64,000 nucleotides of DNA from Actinomycetospora sp. TBRC 11914 (GCF_012933465.1 NZ_JABBND010000004.1:124001-188000); one strand, 5' to 3'; shown: positions 32,305-44,143, counted from the stretch's first letter. The notes: generated from the sequence alone by a model not told the origin. Made by a program: numbers and translations.

Positions 32305-32905
32305 CGACGCCCGCCGGGCAGTGGGTCGACGCGTCGCGCACACACTCCGGCGCCCGACCGGCAGCACCCTCGGAAGACCTGCGCGCCACACACACTCCGG
32401 CGTCAACAGCACGCTCGGAGCGCGCCCGACACCGGTGCCTCGCGCACATCTCCAGTCGCGAGCTCGTGGTCGACGTGGACCCGGGTCCGGCACCGGCCTG
32501 CTCGAGTGCGCCACCGCGGCCCGCCGCATCCGCGACCGGTTCGTCGCCGACGGGCTCGTCGCCGGCGTGGAGCTCAGCACCTACCCGCACCCCGCGCACA
32601 CGTGCCGGGACCGGCGCGCGGCCGAGGCGATCCGGACCGTCGGCACGGGTCGCCCGGGTGTGCGCCGCGCGCAGGTCCCGCGCGACCGACGAGCCCGCCG
32701 CCACCGGTGTGTGCGCGGCGTGTCGATCGCGGCGGAACCCTCAGCCCGGGCGGCCGCAGGGTGTGCGCCACGCGCAGGTCCCCCGCGACCGACGAGCCCG
32801 AGCCCGCCCGGTGTGCGCGCGGAGCGTCGGGCTGCTGACCCTCCCCGGGCGCACGAACGGCCGGTTCGTGACCGAAGAAGGTGATGAACCGGCCGTTCGT
32901 GCGTG
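32305..32905. other. 601-bp intergenic tract with degraded repeats and a coding-like fragment
   Basis: No intact gene. Two ~42-bp direct copies (about 32656–32697 and 32759–32800) share GGTGTGCGCC-CGCGCAGGTCCC-CGCGACCGACGAGCCCG with few changes. An inverted partial copy (GACCTGCGCGCCACACACACTCCGG type) lies at about 32375–32402, and a related one at 32335–32360. Between them, about 32488–32645 has strong third-codon G/C and encodes plausible protein (ARRIRDRFVADGLVAGVEL) but has no start or stop of its own. It looks like a decayed gene among intergenic repeats. The hairpin at 32851–32902 closes the tract. Confidence 0.5.
32851..32902 (-). terminator. 52-bp double-palindrome hairpin (copy A3)
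   Basis: Arms 32851–32867 and 32886–32902 (17 bp, perfect) carry CACGAACGGCCGGTTC-type near-palindromes. The loop contains GAAGAAG, like TAGAAG in copies A1/A2. It lies four bases after the stop of the DUF4185 gene and should end that transcript. Confidence 0.7.
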
Positions 32906-33946
32906 TCAGCGGGGAGCGAGCGACGACACGTCGGCGTGGAACTGCATCGACCTGTACGGCCAGTTCGTCCCGGTGTTCCACTGGCTGACGACGACGTCGA
33001 GGTCGGCCAGCGTCGAGCCCGGCACGGTGTAGCCGCCGTAGAGCTGGGCGACCCGGCCGGCCGCGTGGTCCTCGTCGCCCCACCCGCAGCCGTGCAGCAG
33101 CGTCGTGCGCGGGGCGGCGTAGAGGTTCGCGGTCGGGTGGTCGAGCAGGTAGGCGTCGATGCGGTAGTTCCCGGCGTCGAAGACGACCAGCAGCCACCAC
33201 TCGCGCCCGGCCGCGTCCGGGACCCGCCGCAGGGACATCTCGCCGAACGCCCCGGTGAGCACCTCGGTCGGCGGCCGGCCCCAGTCCCAGGTCGTGCCGT
33301 CCCAGCCCCAGCCGTCCCATGCCGCGGGGTCGCCGAGCCGGTCGGGGCGCACCCGCTGCAGGACCAGGCCGCGGTTGCGCTGGAAACCGGTCGACAGGGC
33401 GTACACCCACTCCCCGGCGGCGTCGATCTCCCAGGTCACCATCTGGAAGAGCCCGCCGAGGTGGTCGCCGCGCCACCGGCAGCCCACGGGATCCCAGGTG
33501 CGCCCGGAGTCCCGGGAGTGGTGCAGCTCGGTCGCGCGGGGGTTGCCCAGGCCCCGGCAGGCCATGACGTGCAGGTAGATCTCGTCCCCGACCGTGATCA
33601 CGTCCGTGGGCAGCACCGTCGAGATCCGCCGCCAGGCGAAGACGCTGCGGCCCACCCGCCGGTAGCCGTGGTGGGTGTAGTCGACGACCTGGTACGCGTA
33701 GTCGCCCGGCCCCGCCGAGCCGGTCCAGCGCAGCCCGCCGGTCCGGGAGGACGGGTCCGCGAACAGGACGACCGGGGAGCGCCACCCGGGTCCGCCGACC
33801 CCCGCGTCCTCGAACGTGTCACCGAACACCGACACCAGCCGACCGTCCGGCGCGCGGACGGTGGCGCCGAGGTCGGTCCCACCGACGCCGAAGCGGTCGG
33901 TGATGCCGGGACCGGTCAGATCGCGGACCTTGTGCGCGGGCTCCAT
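32906..33946 (-). CDS. DUF4185 beta-propeller protein
   Basis: 346 residues from ATG 33946; the ribosome site is weak. It has the DUF4185 pattern: GITDRFGVGGTDLGA at the start, VSVFGDTFEDAGVGGPGWRSP, HVMACRGLGNPR, ELHHSRDSGRTWDP, and SQWNTGTNWPYRSMQFH at the end, with repeated Trp/Gly/Asp blades. These proteins resemble five-bladed glycoside-binding propellers and are often secreted in mycobacteria. No signal peptide is visible with this start, so location is uncertain. It lies just behind tRNA-Leu on the same strand. Confidence 0.82.
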   Translation of the reverse strand: MEPAHKVRDLTGPGITDRFGVGGTDLGATVRAPDGRLVSVFGDTFEDAGVGGPGWRSPVVLFADPSSRTGGLRWTGSAGPGDYAYQVVDYTHHGYRRVGRSVFAWRRISTVLPTDVITVGDEIYLHVMACRGLGNPRATELHHSRDSGRTWDPVGCRWRGDHLGGLFQMVTWEIDAAGEWVYALSTGFQRNRGLVLQRVRPDRLGDPAAWDGWGWDGTTWDWGRPPTEVLTGAFGEMSLRRVPDAAGREWWLLVVFDAGNYRIDAYLLDHPTANLYAAPRTTLLHGCGWGDEDHAAGRVAQLYGGYTVPGSTLADLDVVVSQWNTGTNWPYRSMQFHADVSSLAPR

Positions 33947-33977
33947 GGGGCCAGCGTGCCCGCGGGGAGAGGAAGTG

Positions 33978-35499
<1,522 letters not shown>

Positions 35500-35511
35500 C
35501 GCGCTCTCCCC

Positions 35512-35988
35512 GTGCCCGAACTCGTCCTCCAGCTCACCCGGGCTGCGTTCCTCGCGCTGCTCTGGCTGTTCGTCTTCGCCGCGCTACGGGTCGTGCGCTC
35601 CGACCTGTACGCCGCGTCGGGGTTGCGGGCGGCGGCGCCCCGGCGCCCCCCACGCGGGGGGACGTCGAAGCCGGGACGCGGTGGGGGCCGGTCGAGCGGG
35701 CCGAAGTCGTTGATCGTCACGGCCGGAGCGCTGGCCGGGACCCGGATCGCGCTCGACGGCCGGCCGATCATGCTCGGCCGCGCCGACGACTCGACGCTGG
35801 TGCTCGACGACGACTACGCGTCGACCCGTCACGCCCGCATCTCGCAGTCCGGCAACGACTGGTACGTCGAGGACCTCGGCTCGACCAACGGCACCTATCT
35901 CGACCGGGCCAAGGTCTCGGGCCCGACGAAGGTGCCGCCCGGCACGCCGATCCGCATCGGCAAGACCGTGATCGAGCTCCGCACATGA
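35512..35988 (+). CDS. fhaB: FhaB (FipA-type FHA domain protein)
   Basis: 158 residues, GTG 35512, 12 bp after fhaA. An N-terminal membrane helix (LTRAAFLALLWLFVFAALRVV) is followed by an Arg/Gly-rich linker and an FHA domain (about 65–155) with IMLGRADDS, YASTRHARIS and GSTNGTYLD. In mycobacteria FhaB/FipA links FtsZ and FtsQ and is a PknA/PknB substrate reader. It is in operon with pstP. Confidence 0.95.
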   Translation: MPELVLQLTRAAFLALLWLFVFAALRVVRSDLYAASGLRAAAPRRPPRGGTSKPGRGGGRSSGPKSLIVTAGALAGTRIALDGRPIMLGRADDSTLVLDDDYASTRHARISQSGNDWYVEDLGSTNGTYLDRAKVSGPTKVPPGTPIRIGKTVIELRT

Positions 35989-36043
35989 CGCCCGCCCCGA
36001 CCCGGGTGCGCGACGTCCGTGCCCGTGAGTGCAGGATCGTCCC

Positions 36044-37444
36044 GTGACCCTGGTGCTGCGCTACTCCGCCCGCAGCGACCGGGGCCTGGTCCGGCAGAAC
36101 AACCAGGACTCGGTCTACGCGGGCCCGCGCCTGCTCGCGCTCGCGGACGGCATGGGGGGCCACGCGGCGGGTGAGGTGGCCTCGAAGCTGGTCATCGCCG
36201 CGCTCGTGCCCCTCGACGACGACGAGCCGGGCGACGACCTGCTCGGCGAGCTCGCCGAGGCCACGGCCCAGGGCAACGACGCCATCACCGAGCTGGTCCA
36301 CGAGGAGCCCGACCTCGACGGGATGGGCACCACGCTCACCGCCGTCCTGTTCGCCGGCAGCCGGCTGGGCATGGTCCACGTCGGGGACTCCCGCGCCTAC
36401 CTTTTCCGCGAGGGCGTCCTCACCCAGATCACCCGCGACGACACGTTCGTGCAGTCCCTCATCGACGAGGGCCGCATCACCGAGGACGAGGCCGCGAGCC
36501 ATCCGCAGCGATCGCTGCTGCTGCGGGCCCTGACCGGGCACGACGTCGAGCCCTCGCTGACGGTGCGCGAGGCGCGCGCGGGCGACCGCTACCTGCTCTG
36601 CTCCGACGGCCTCTCCGGCGTGGTGAGCGCGGAGACCATCGCGGACGCGCTGACGATCTCCGACCCCCAGAGCTGCGCGGACCGGCTCATCGAGCTCGCG
36701 CTCAAGGGCGGCGGCCCGGACAACGTCACCTGCATCGTCGCGGACGTCGTCGACGTCGACTACGGCGAGGACCAGCCGATCTACGGCGGCGCCGCCGGCG
36801 ACGGCCGCGCGGACCCGCCCCCCGGCGACTCCGCCGCCGCCCGCGCCTCGGCGGCCACGCTGACCCGCACCGAGCCCTCCCCGCGCCCCGACCCGGTGCC
36901 CGCGCGCAACGACGGCGCCCGGGGACGGTCGAAGCCGCGCCGCTCGCGCATGGCGGTCGTGCTCGCCGTCGTCGGCGTGCTCGTGCTCGCCGGCCTCGCG
37001 CTGCTCGTCACGCGGCTGTGGATCTCCCAGCAGTACTACGTCGGCGTCGCGGGCGACCAGGTCGTCATCTACCAGGGCGTGCGCGGCGACGTGCTCGGCG
37101 TCCAGCTCCAGGACGTCAGCGAGCAGACCGGGCTGAAGGTCAGCGACCTCACCCAGGTGGGGCGGATGTCCGTCCAGGGCGACTCGCTCCCGACCTCCGA
37201 CCTCGACGGTGCCCACCGCACCGTCGACCGGCTGCGCACCGACGAGATGCTCCCCGTGTGCAAACCGCCGGCCCCACCGGCCCCCGCGGTGCCGGCTCCG
37301 GGCGCCGCCGATCCCGCGAAGCAGCCCGTGCCCACCACCGCCGCGGCCCCCGGGGCCCAGACGCCCGCGGCCGTGGCCGCCGCGCCCCCGACCGTGTCCA
37401 CGTCCCCGCAGGTCCCGGGACGCGACTGCCGCCGGGTGCAGTAA
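36044..37444 (+). CDS. pstP: PstP: PP2C-type Ser/Thr phosphatase
   Basis: 466 residues from GTG 36044 (AGGA seven bases upstream; GTG 36029 is an alternative). PP2C motifs in order: RSDRGLVRQNNQDS, LADGMGGHAAGE (metal Asp), GMGTTLTAVLF, VGDSRAYLF, CSDGLSGVV and GGGPDNVTCIVAD. One membrane helix (MAVVLAVVGVLVLAGLALLV) near residue 305 separates the cytosolic enzyme from an outer domain with a Pro/Ala-rich tail. It reverses PknA/PknB phosphorylation. It ends in TAATG, coupling to rodA. Confidence 0.96.
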   Translation: MTLVLRYSARSDRGLVRQNNQDSVYAGPRLLALADGMGGHAAGEVASKLVIAALVPLDDDEPGDDLLGELAEATAQGNDAITELVHEEPDLDGMGTTLTAVLFAGSRLGMVHVGDSRAYLFREGVLTQITRDDTFVQSLIDEGRITEDEAASHPQRSLLLRALTGHDVEPSLTVREARAGDRYLLCSDGLSGVVSAETIADALTISDPQSCADRLIELALKGGGPDNVTCIVADVVDVDYGEDQPIYGGAAGDGRADPPPGDSAAARASAATLTRTEPSPRPDPVPARNDGARGRSKPRRSRMAVVLAVVGVLVLAGLALLVTRLWISQQYYVGVAGDQVVIYQGVRGDVLGVQLQDVSEQTGLKVSDLTQVGRMSVQGDSLPTSDLDGAHRTVDRLRTDEMLPVCKPPAPPAPAVPAPGAADPAKQPVPTTAAAPGAQTPAAVAAAPPTVSTSPQVPGRDCRRVQ

Positions 37445-39237
37445 TGGCCCGCCCCGCCCAGGCCGCGCCCGGCGGACGGAGCGGCACCGCTCGCGCCGCC
37501 GAGATGCCCGCGGACCGCACCGCGCTGCGCCCGATCGTCGCCGCCGCCGTCTCCACCCGCCGCGGCATCGAGCTCGCGCTGCTCGCCTTCGCCGCGATCA
37601 TCACGACCGGCGCGCTCGTGCTCGTCGAGGCCAACCAGAACCAGGAGCTCAACCTCACCCTGCTCTACCTGGGGCTGGCCTACCTCGCGCTGTTCGGGGG
37701 CGCCCACCTCGCGGTGCGCCGGTTCGCGCCCTACGCCGACCCCGTGATGCTGCCGTGCGCGGCGCTGCTCAACGGGCTCGGCCTGGTGATGATCCACCGG
37801 ATCGACCTGGCCAAGGCGGCCAAGGCCGCGCAGCTGGGCAACCCGGCGCCCGACGCGGACGCGCTGCGCCAGATCGCGTGGCTCGCCCTCGGCCTGGTCA
37901 TCTTCGTCGTCGTGATGTGGCGGGTGCGCGACCACCGCGCGCTGGCCCGCTACGGCTACACCGCCGGGTTCATCGGGCTGGTCCTGCTCGGTCTCCCGGC
38001 GATCCTGCCCTCGGCGCTCTCCGAGGTGAACGGCGCGAAGATCTGGATCCGGGTCGGCGGCGTCGGCATCCAGCCCGGCGAGTTCGCCAAGATCCTGCTG
38101 ACGATCTTCTTCGCCGGGTTCCTCGTCTCCAAGCGCGACCTGTTCACGACGGCGGGCCGGCACTTCCTGGGCATGACGTTCCCGCGGCCGCGCGACCTCG
38201 CGCCGCTGCTCATCGCCTGGGTCGTCGCGATGGGCGTCCTGGTCTTCGAGTCCGACCTCGGCACCTCGTTGATGTTCTTCGGGATCGTCCTCGCGATGAT
38301 CTACGTGGCCACCGAACGGGCGTCCTGGGTCCTCATCGGCCTGGTCATCTTCGGCGCCGGCGCGTTCGCGGCGTGGACGTTCGTGTCCCGCGTGCAACTG
38401 CGTGTCGACGTGTGGCTGAACCCGCTCGGCGACCCGGCGGACACGAGCTTCCAGGTCTCCCAGGGCCTCTTCGGGCTCGCGACCGGCGGGATGCTGGGCA
38501 CCGGCCTGGGCGCCGGCCGCCCGGACCTCGTCCCGCTCTCGAGCACCGACTTCATCTTCACCTCGATGGGTGAGGAGATCGGCCTCGTCGGGCTCATGGC
38601 CCTGCTGCTGCTCTACGGCCTGATCTCGACGCGGGCCCTGCGCACCGCGCTCGCGGTGCGCGACACCTTCGGCAAGCTGCTGGCGGCGGGCCTCGGCTTC
38701 ACCGTGATGATCCAGGTGTTCGTCGTCTGCGGCGGCGTCATCGACCTCATCCCCAACACCGGGCAGGCCGCGCCGTTCATGTCCTACGGCGGGTCGTCGC
38801 TGGTGGCGAACTACGCGCTCGTGGCCCTGGTGCTGCGGGTGTCGAACGCGGCCCGCCAGCCGGCCACCGACAAGGCCCGGCCGGCCGGGGGCGCACCACC
38901 GGAGGGCCCGCGGACGCCGCTGGCCGAGGCGCACACCGAGATGGTCTCGCGGGGCGACGCGGCCACGCCGCCGCACGGCTCACCGGCGCACGACGACGGC
39001 GGCAACGGGCACGCCGGGCACGACGGGCACGGCCCCGCCCCGACCCCGCCCCGCGGCACGACCCCGCCCCGGGGTGCGCCGGTCCCGCCCCCACCCGCCC
39101 ACGGCGGGCCGGGCTTCGCGCCCGGCCAGCCCGGCCCGGCGGGGGCCGGGGCCCACCGCGCCGGCGCGGCACCCCAGCCCCCGCGCGGCCGGAACCACCC
39201 GGGCGAGCACGGCGACGGAGGGAGGACCCGAGAGTGA
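37444..39237 (+). CDS. rodA: RodA/FtsW-type SEDS peptidoglycan polymerase
   Basis: 597 residues, ATG 37444 overlapping the pstP stop. About 12 membrane helices; SEDS motifs include GAKIWIRVGGVGIQPGEFAKI, VFESDLGTSLMFFG (conserved Glu/Asp region) and NTGQAAPFMSYGGSSLVANY. SEDS proteins polymerise lipid II into glycan strands with a class B PBP partner, here PbpA directly downstream. The C-terminal ~130 residues are an unusually long Pro/Gly/His-rich cytosolic tail, longer than in most RodA proteins. Confidence 0.95.
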   Translation: MARPAQAAPGGRSGTARAAEMPADRTALRPIVAAAVSTRRGIELALLAFAAIITTGALVLVEANQNQELNLTLLYLGLAYLALFGGAHLAVRRFAPYADPVMLPCAALLNGLGLVMIHRIDLAKAAKAAQLGNPAPDADALRQIAWLALGLVIFVVVMWRVRDHRALARYGYTAGFIGLVLLGLPAILPSALSEVNGAKIWIRVGGVGIQPGEFAKILLTIFFAGFLVSKRDLFTTAGRHFLGMTFPRPRDLAPLLIAWVVAMGVLVFESDLGTSLMFFGIVLAMIYVATERASWVLIGLVIFGAGAFAAWTFVSRVQLRVDVWLNPLGDPADTSFQVSQGLFGLATGGMLGTGLGAGRPDLVPLSSTDFIFTSMGEEIGLVGLMALLLLYGLISTRALRTALAVRDTFGKLLAAGLGFTVMIQVFVVCGGVIDLIPNTGQAAPFMSYGGSSLVANYALVALVLRVSNAARQPATDKARPAGGAPPEGPRTPLAEAHTEMVSRGDAATPPHGSPAHDDGGNGHAGHDGHGPAPTPPRGTTPPRGAPVPPPPAHGGPGFAPGQPGPAGAGAHRAGAAPQPPRGRNHPGEHGDGGRTRE

Positions 39238-40721
39238 ACACCCCGCTCCGACGGGTCTCCCTCGTGGTCATGGGCCTGATCGTGCTGCTGCTCGGCCAGG
39301 CCACGTGGGTGCAGGTCGTCAAGGCCGACGAGTACAAGGCCAACCAGTACAACCAGCGCGTCCTGCTCGACGAGTACTCCCACCAGCGCGGCCAGATCAG
39401 CGCGAACGGCGAGGTGCTCGCGGGGAGCGTGCCCACCAACGACAAGCTCAAGTACCTGCGCCAGTACACCAACGGCCCGATGTACGCGCCGATCACCGGC
39501 TACTACTCGCAGATCTACGGCTCGAACGGCATCGAGCGCGCCGAGGACTCGATCCTCAACGGGTCCGACGACAAGCTGTTCGTGCGCCGCATCTCCGACG
39601 TGATCACCGGCCGGGCTCCCGCGGGCGGCAACGTCGCGCTGACGATCGACCCCAAGGTCCAGCAGGCCGCCTACGACGCGATGACCTCCAAGGGCTACAC
39701 CGGCAGCGTCGTCGCGATCCGGCCGCAGACCGGGGAGATCCTGGCGATGGTCTCCACGCCGTCGTACGACCCGAACCCACTGGCCAGCCACGACGGCGCC
39801 GCGCAGAAGGCCGCGTGGAACGCGCTCAACCCGAACAGCCCCGACTCCCCGCTGATCGACCGCGCCATCAGCAACACCTATCCCCCGGGATCGACGTTCA
39901 AGCTGGTCAGCACCGCGGCCGCGCTCGACGCGGGGATGGTCACCCCGGACACCCCGGTGACGGCGGCGCCCCGGATCACCCTGCCCGACGGCACGACCAC
40001 GCTGGAGAACTACAACGGTGAGGCCTGCGGCTCCGGGGCGACGGTGCCGCTCTCGGTGGCCTTCGCGAAGTCCTGCAACGGGCCGTTCGCCCAGCTCGCC
40101 GACCAGCTCGGCGGGGACAAGCTCAAGGCGATGGCCACGGCGCTGGGCATGGAGAACCCGTCCCAGACGATCCCGATGCCGGTCGCCGAGTCCGACGTCG
40201 GCGACCTGTCGGACGCCTCGGCGCTCGCGCAGTCCGGCATCGGCCAGCGCGACGTGCGGATGACGCCGCTGCAGAACGCCATGATCACCGCGACGATCGC
40301 GAACGGCGGCGTGCCGGTCTCGCCGCACCTGGTCAGCGAGATCCAGGGCTCGGACCTCTCCGTCGTCGACACGACGTCGCCCGACCGCGGGTCGCGCGCG
40401 TTCTCCTCCTCGACCGCGTCGACGCTGACCCAGCTGATGATCGGCTCGGAGAACGGCGGGACCGGCAGCACCAGCAGTGGCAAGATCCCCGGTGTCCAGC
40501 TGGCGTCGAAGACCGGGACGGCCGAGCAGGGACCCACCCCCAAGACCAGCCCGCCGCACACCTGGTACGACGTGTTCGGTCCGGTGCCCGACCCGCAGGT
40601 GGCGGTCTCGGTGATCGTCGAAAAGGGCGGGAACCGGGGCGACGACGCCACCGGGTCGTCGGTGGCCGGCCCGATCGGTCGCGCGGTCGTCGCCGCGGCC
40701 CTGCAGCAGGGAGGGAGATAG
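39234..40721 (+). CDS. pbpA: PbpA: class B penicillin-binding protein
   Basis: 495 residues, GTG 39234 overlapping rodA by 4 bp. One N-terminal helix (VVMGLIVLLLGQATWVQVV) anchors it. A dimerisation-type domain precedes the transpeptidase, whose motifs are PPGSTFKL (SxxK), KSCNGPF (SxN) and ASKTGTAEQ (KTG). It cross-links peptidoglycan stems with RodA at division or elongation sites. Beta-lactams would acylate the Ser of STFK. It ends three bases before pknA. Confidence 0.96.
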   Translation: MNTPLRRVSLVVMGLIVLLLGQATWVQVVKADEYKANQYNQRVLLDEYSHQRGQISANGEVLAGSVPTNDKLKYLRQYTNGPMYAPITGYYSQIYGSNGIERAEDSILNGSDDKLFVRRISDVITGRAPAGGNVALTIDPKVQQAAYDAMTSKGYTGSVVAIRPQTGEILAMVSTPSYDPNPLASHDGAAQKAAWNALNPNSPDSPLIDRAISNTYPPGSTFKLVSTAAALDAGMVTPDTPVTAAPRITLPDGTTTLENYNGEACGSGATVPLSVAFAKSCNGPFAQLADQLGGDKLKAMATALGMENPSQTIPMPVAESDVGDLSDASALAQSGIGQRDVRMTPLQNAMITATIANGGVPVSPHLVSEIQGSDLSVVDTTSPDRGSRAFSSSTASTLTQLMIGSENGGTGSTSSGKIPGVQLASKTGTAEQGPTPKTSPPHTWYDVFGPVPDPQVAVSVIVEKGGNRGDDATGSSVAGPIGRAVVAAALQQGGR

Positions 40722-40724
40722 CTC

Positions 40725-42149
40725 ATGGCCCCGACCACGGGCACCCTGCTCGCCGACCGCTACCGCATCGGCCGGCGCATCGCGATCGGCGGCATGGGCG
40801 AGGTCTGGGAGGCGCAGGACTCGCGCCTCGACCGCACCGTCGCCGTCAAGATCCTCAAGGCCGAGCTGTCCGGGGACCCCGAGTTCCTGCACCGCTTCCG
40901 CACCGAGGCCCGCACCGCGGCGTCGCTGAACAACCCCGGCATCACCGCCGTGCACGACTACGGCGAGACCACCACCGACTGGACCACCGCCAACGGCACG
41001 ATCCAGGTCCCGGTCGCCTACCTCGTCATGGAGCTCGTCCGGGGCGAGCCGCTGGCGCAGCTGCTCTCGGTGCACGGCCGGCTCGGCGTCGACTTCACCC
41101 TCGACATCCTCGAGCAGTCGGGCTACGCGCTGGAGGCCGCGCACGAGCGCGGCCTGGTCCACCGCGACGTCAAGCCGGGGAACATCCTGGTCACCCCGAC
41201 CAACCAGGTGAAGATCACCGACTTCGGCATCGCGAAGGCCGTCGACGCGGCCCCGGTGACGCGGTCGGGCATGGTCATGGGGACCGCGCACTACATCGCG
41301 CCCGAGCAGGCGGGCGGCGGCGACGCCGGCCCCGCGTCGGACGTGTACTCCCTCGGCGTCGTCGGCTACGAGTGCCTCGCGGGCCGGCGGCCGTACCTCT
41401 CCGAGAACGCCGTGACGGTCGCGATGATGCACATCCGCGACCCGCTGCCGCCGCTGCCGCCGGACGTGCCGCCGGTGGTGCGCCAGCTCATCGAGCTCAC
41501 CCTCACCAAGGACCCGCGCGGCCGCTACGCGACCGGCGGCGAGTTCGCCCGCGCGGTGTCGGCCGTGCGCCGCGGCGAGCCGGTGCCCCGTCCCGGTGCC
41601 GTGACCGCGGCGACGGAGGCGGTCAACCCCGCCACCCGCGTCGCCCCCGCGAACGCCTACGACGCCGGCCCGCCGTCCCCGCCGCCGCGGCGCCCGGACC
41701 GGTGGGACGGGGCGGACCGCGAGCCCGAGCGCCGTCGCGGCCCCTGGGGCGCGATCGCGGCGGTGTTCGCCGTGCTCGTGGTCCTCGGCATCATCGCCTG
41801 GGTCCTGATCTCGAACACGTCGACGAGCGCGCCGCCCCCGCCGGCGGCGAGCACGACGACGACCACCACGACCACCGCCGCGCCCACCACCACGCGGACG
41901 AGCCGCACGACGACGGCGACGAGCTCCGCCTCGGGCAACACGGTCTCCGTCAGCAACATCGACTACGTGGGGCGGCCGGCGTCGGTCGCCGCCGCCGCGC
42001 TGCGCGAGGACGGACTGGACGCCGACGTCCGGACCGTGCTCGGGTCGAAGCCGAGCGACCCGTCGGCCTGCCGGGTCCTCTACGTGTCCCCCACCGGCGA
42101 CGTGCGCCGCGGGGACACCGTCACCGTGACGTGTCAGGAGTTCGGATGA
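40725..42149 (+). CDS. pknA: PknA: Ser/Thr protein kinase with a C-terminal PASTA-like domain
   Basis: 474 residues, ATG 40725 (GGGAGGGAG upstream). Kinase domain about 10–270: [34 protein letters not shown] and [10 protein letters not shown]. One membrane helix ([19 protein letters not shown]), a Thr/Ser-rich stretch and a ~70-residue PASTA-like domain ([20 protein letters not shown] ... TVTCQEF) with two Cys. M. tuberculosis PknA lacks a PASTA domain; having one implies muropeptide sensing by both kinases here. It overlaps pknB by 4 bp. Confidence 0.93.
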   Translation: MAPTTGTLLADRYRIGRRIAIGGMGEVWEAQDSRLDRTVAVKILKAELSGDPEFLHRFRTEARTAASLNNPGITAVHDYGETTTDWTTANGTIQVPVAYLVMELVRGEPLAQLLSVHGRLGVDFTLDILEQSGYALEAAHERGLVHRDVKPGNILVTPTNQVKITDFGIAKAVDAAPVTRSGMVMGTAHYIAPEQAGGGDAGPASDVYSLGVVGYECLAGRRPYLSENAVTVAMMHIRDPLPPLPPDVPPVVRQLIELTLTKDPRGRYATGGEFARAVSAVRRGEPVPRPGAVTAATEAVNPATRVAPANAYDAGPPSPPPRRPDRWDGADREPERRRGPWGAIAAVFAVLVVLGIIAWVLISNTSTSAPPPPAASTTTTTTTTAAPTTTRTSRTTTATSSASGNTVSVSNIDYVGRPASVAAAALREDGLDADVRTVLGSKPSDPSACRVLYVSPTGDVRRGDTVTVTCQEFG

Positions 42150-44143
42150 CCACCCCCCGCCTCCTGTCGGACCGCTACGAGCTCGGTCCCGCGCTCGGCT
42201 ACGGGGGCATGTCCGAGGTCCACGGCGGCCGGGACGTGCGCCTGGGCCGCGACGTCGCGATCAAGGTGCTGCGCGCCGACCTGGCGCGCGACCCGCAGTT
42301 CCAGATCCGGTTCCAGCGCGAGGCCCAGAACTCGGCGGCCCTGAACCACCCCGCGATCGTGGCGGTCTACGACACGGGCGAGACCTGGGCCGACGACATC
42401 CCGCTGCCCTACATCGTCATGGAGTACGTGGCGGGGCGGACGCTGCGCGACATCGTCAAGACCGGTGGTCCGATGGACCCCGCGCGGGTGTGCGAGGTCG
42501 TCGCCGACGTGTGCTCGGCGCTCGACTTCTCGCACCGCTACGGGATCATCCACCGGGACGTCAAGCCGGCCAACGTCATGATCACCCCCTCGGGGGCGGT
42601 CAAGGTGATGGACTTCGGCATCGCCCGGGCGCTCTCCGACGCCCAGCCCGCGGTGACCCAGACGGCCGCCGTCATCGGCACCGCGCAGTACCTCTCCCCG
42701 GAGCAGGCGCGGGGCGAGCAGGTCGACGCGCGGTCCGACGTCTACTCCACCGGCTGCGTCCTCTTCGAGCTCCTCACCGGACAGCCGCCCTTCACCGGCG
42801 ACTCCCCGGTCGCGGTGGCCTACCAGCACGTCCGCGAGGACCCGCGCGCGCCGTCGGAGCTCAACCCGGCCGTGCCGCCCTCGCTCGACGCGATCACGCT
42901 GAAGGCGCTCGCGAAGAACCCGTTCAACCGCTACCAGACCGCGGGCGAGATGCGGGACGACCTCATCCGCGCGCTGCAGGGCGAGCCGGTCGACGCGCCG
43001 CTGGTGATGTCGGACGACGAGCGCACCGACTACATGAACCAGACCGGCCCGACGCAGGCCGTCGGGCCGGCCGCGTACGGCGGCCCGGCCACCGAGGCCG
43101 GGGACTTCGCGGCGTGGCAGGCCGAGCAGGAGGACGTCCGCCGGTCCCGGCGCCGCCGGCGCAACGCGATCATCGGCGGCGTCGTGCTCGTGGCCGCGGT
43201 GCTCGCGGGGCTGTTCTGGCTCACCTCGCCGTCCAACCGGCAGTTCGCGATCCCGGACGTCACCAACCAGCCGCAGGACGTCGCGCTCCGCACGCTCACC
43301 GGTGCCGGCCTGCGGCCGAACCTCGTGCAGGTCGCGTCCGACCCGTCGCAGGTGGGGCGCGTGCTCGGCACCGACCCGGCCGCGGGCACCCAGGTGCAGC
43401 CGGACACCGTCGTCGCCCTGCGGGTCGGCCGCGGCCCCGATCGCGTGCAGGCGCCGAACCTCGTCGGGCAGACCGCCGACCAGGCCCAGCAGATGGCCCA
43501 GGCGGCCGGGCTGACCCTGACCCCGGTGCCACAGAACCAGCAGGTCGACGACCAGTCGCAGGTCGGCAAGGTGCTCTCGCAGAACCCGTCCGCCGGCACC
43601 CCGGTGGCGCCCGGCACGGCCATCCAGCTGACCGTGGGCCAGGCGCGCCCGACGCTGCGCATGCCCGACGTGACCGGCCAGGACCAGGCGACCGCGACGC
43701 AGACCCTCGAGGGCGTGGGGCTGAACGTCACCGTGACCCAGGTCGACGGCGGCGGCCAGCCGGGCACCGTCGTCTCCACCTCGCCGGCGGCGGGCTCGAC
43801 CGTCGCGCAGGGCTCGAAGGTCACGCTGTCGGTGTCGAAGGGCAACCAGCTCCAGGTGCCCTCGCTGATCGGCAAGTCCCGCGCCGACGCCCTGTCCGCG
43901 CTGGCCGCGGCCGGGTTCAGCGGGAACCTGCAGGTCAACCCGACCGACGTCGACGACCCGAACCAGGACGACAAGGTCCTCAGCCAGAGCCCGCAGGCCG
44001 GCAGCCAGGCCGGCGCCAAGGACACGATCACCGTCAACGTCGGGCGCTACACCGGTGGCGGGAACGGCGGCGGGAACGGGAACGGCAACGGCAACGGCGG
44101 CGTGTTCGGCAACGGGAACGGTGGGCTGTTCCCGGGCAATTAG
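42146..44143 (+). CDS. pknB: PknB: Ser/Thr protein kinase with four PASTA domains
   Basis: 665 residues, ATG 42146. Kinase domain about 10–275 ([35 protein letters not shown], activation loop [17 protein letters not shown]). Membrane helix about 345–365 ([19 protein letters not shown]). Four PASTA repeats follow (starting near [27 protein letters not shown] and LQVPSLIGK), which bind lipid II or muropeptides outside the cell. The end is a Gly/Asn-rich tail closing with NGGLFPGN. It is the master kinase for cell-wall growth in this operon, countered by PstP. Confidence 0.96.
   Translation: MTTPRLLSDRYELGPALGYGGMSEVHGGRDVRLGRDVAIKVLRADLARDPQFQIRFQREAQNSAALNHPAIVAVYDTGETWADDIPLPYIVMEYVAGRTLRDIVKTGGPMDPARVCEVVADVCSALDFSHRYGIIHRDVKPANVMITPSGAVKVMDFGIARALSDAQPAVTQTAAVIGTAQYLSPEQARGEQVDARSDVYSTGCVLFELLTGQPPFTGDSPVAVAYQHVREDPRAPSELNPAVPPSLDAITLKALAKNPFNRYQTAGEMRDDLIRALQGEPVDAPLVMSDDERTDYMNQTGPTQAVGPAAYGGPATEAGDFAAWQAEQEDVRRSRRRRRNAIIGGVVLVAAVLAGLFWLTSPSNRQFAIPDVTNQPQDVALRTLTGAGLRPNLVQVASDPSQVGRVLGTDPAAGTQVQPDTVVALRVGRGPDRVQAPNLVGQTADQAQQMAQAAGLTLTPVPQNQQVDDQSQVGKVLSQNPSAGTPVAPGTAIQLTVGQARPTLRMPDVTGQDQATATQTLEGVGLNVTVTQVDGGGQPGTVVSTSPAAGSTVAQGSKVTLSVSKGNQLQVPSLIGKSRADALSALAAAGFSGNLQVNPTDVDDPNQDDKVLSQSPQAGSQAGAKDTITVNVGRYTGGGNGGGNGNGNGNGGVFGNGNGGLFPGN

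Noticed and set aside
32321-32884. 187-residue gene on the plus strand
   Set aside because: Only a ~50-residue middle part looks coding. The ends run through repeats and are Arg/Pro-rich; it is kept as a gene remnant only.
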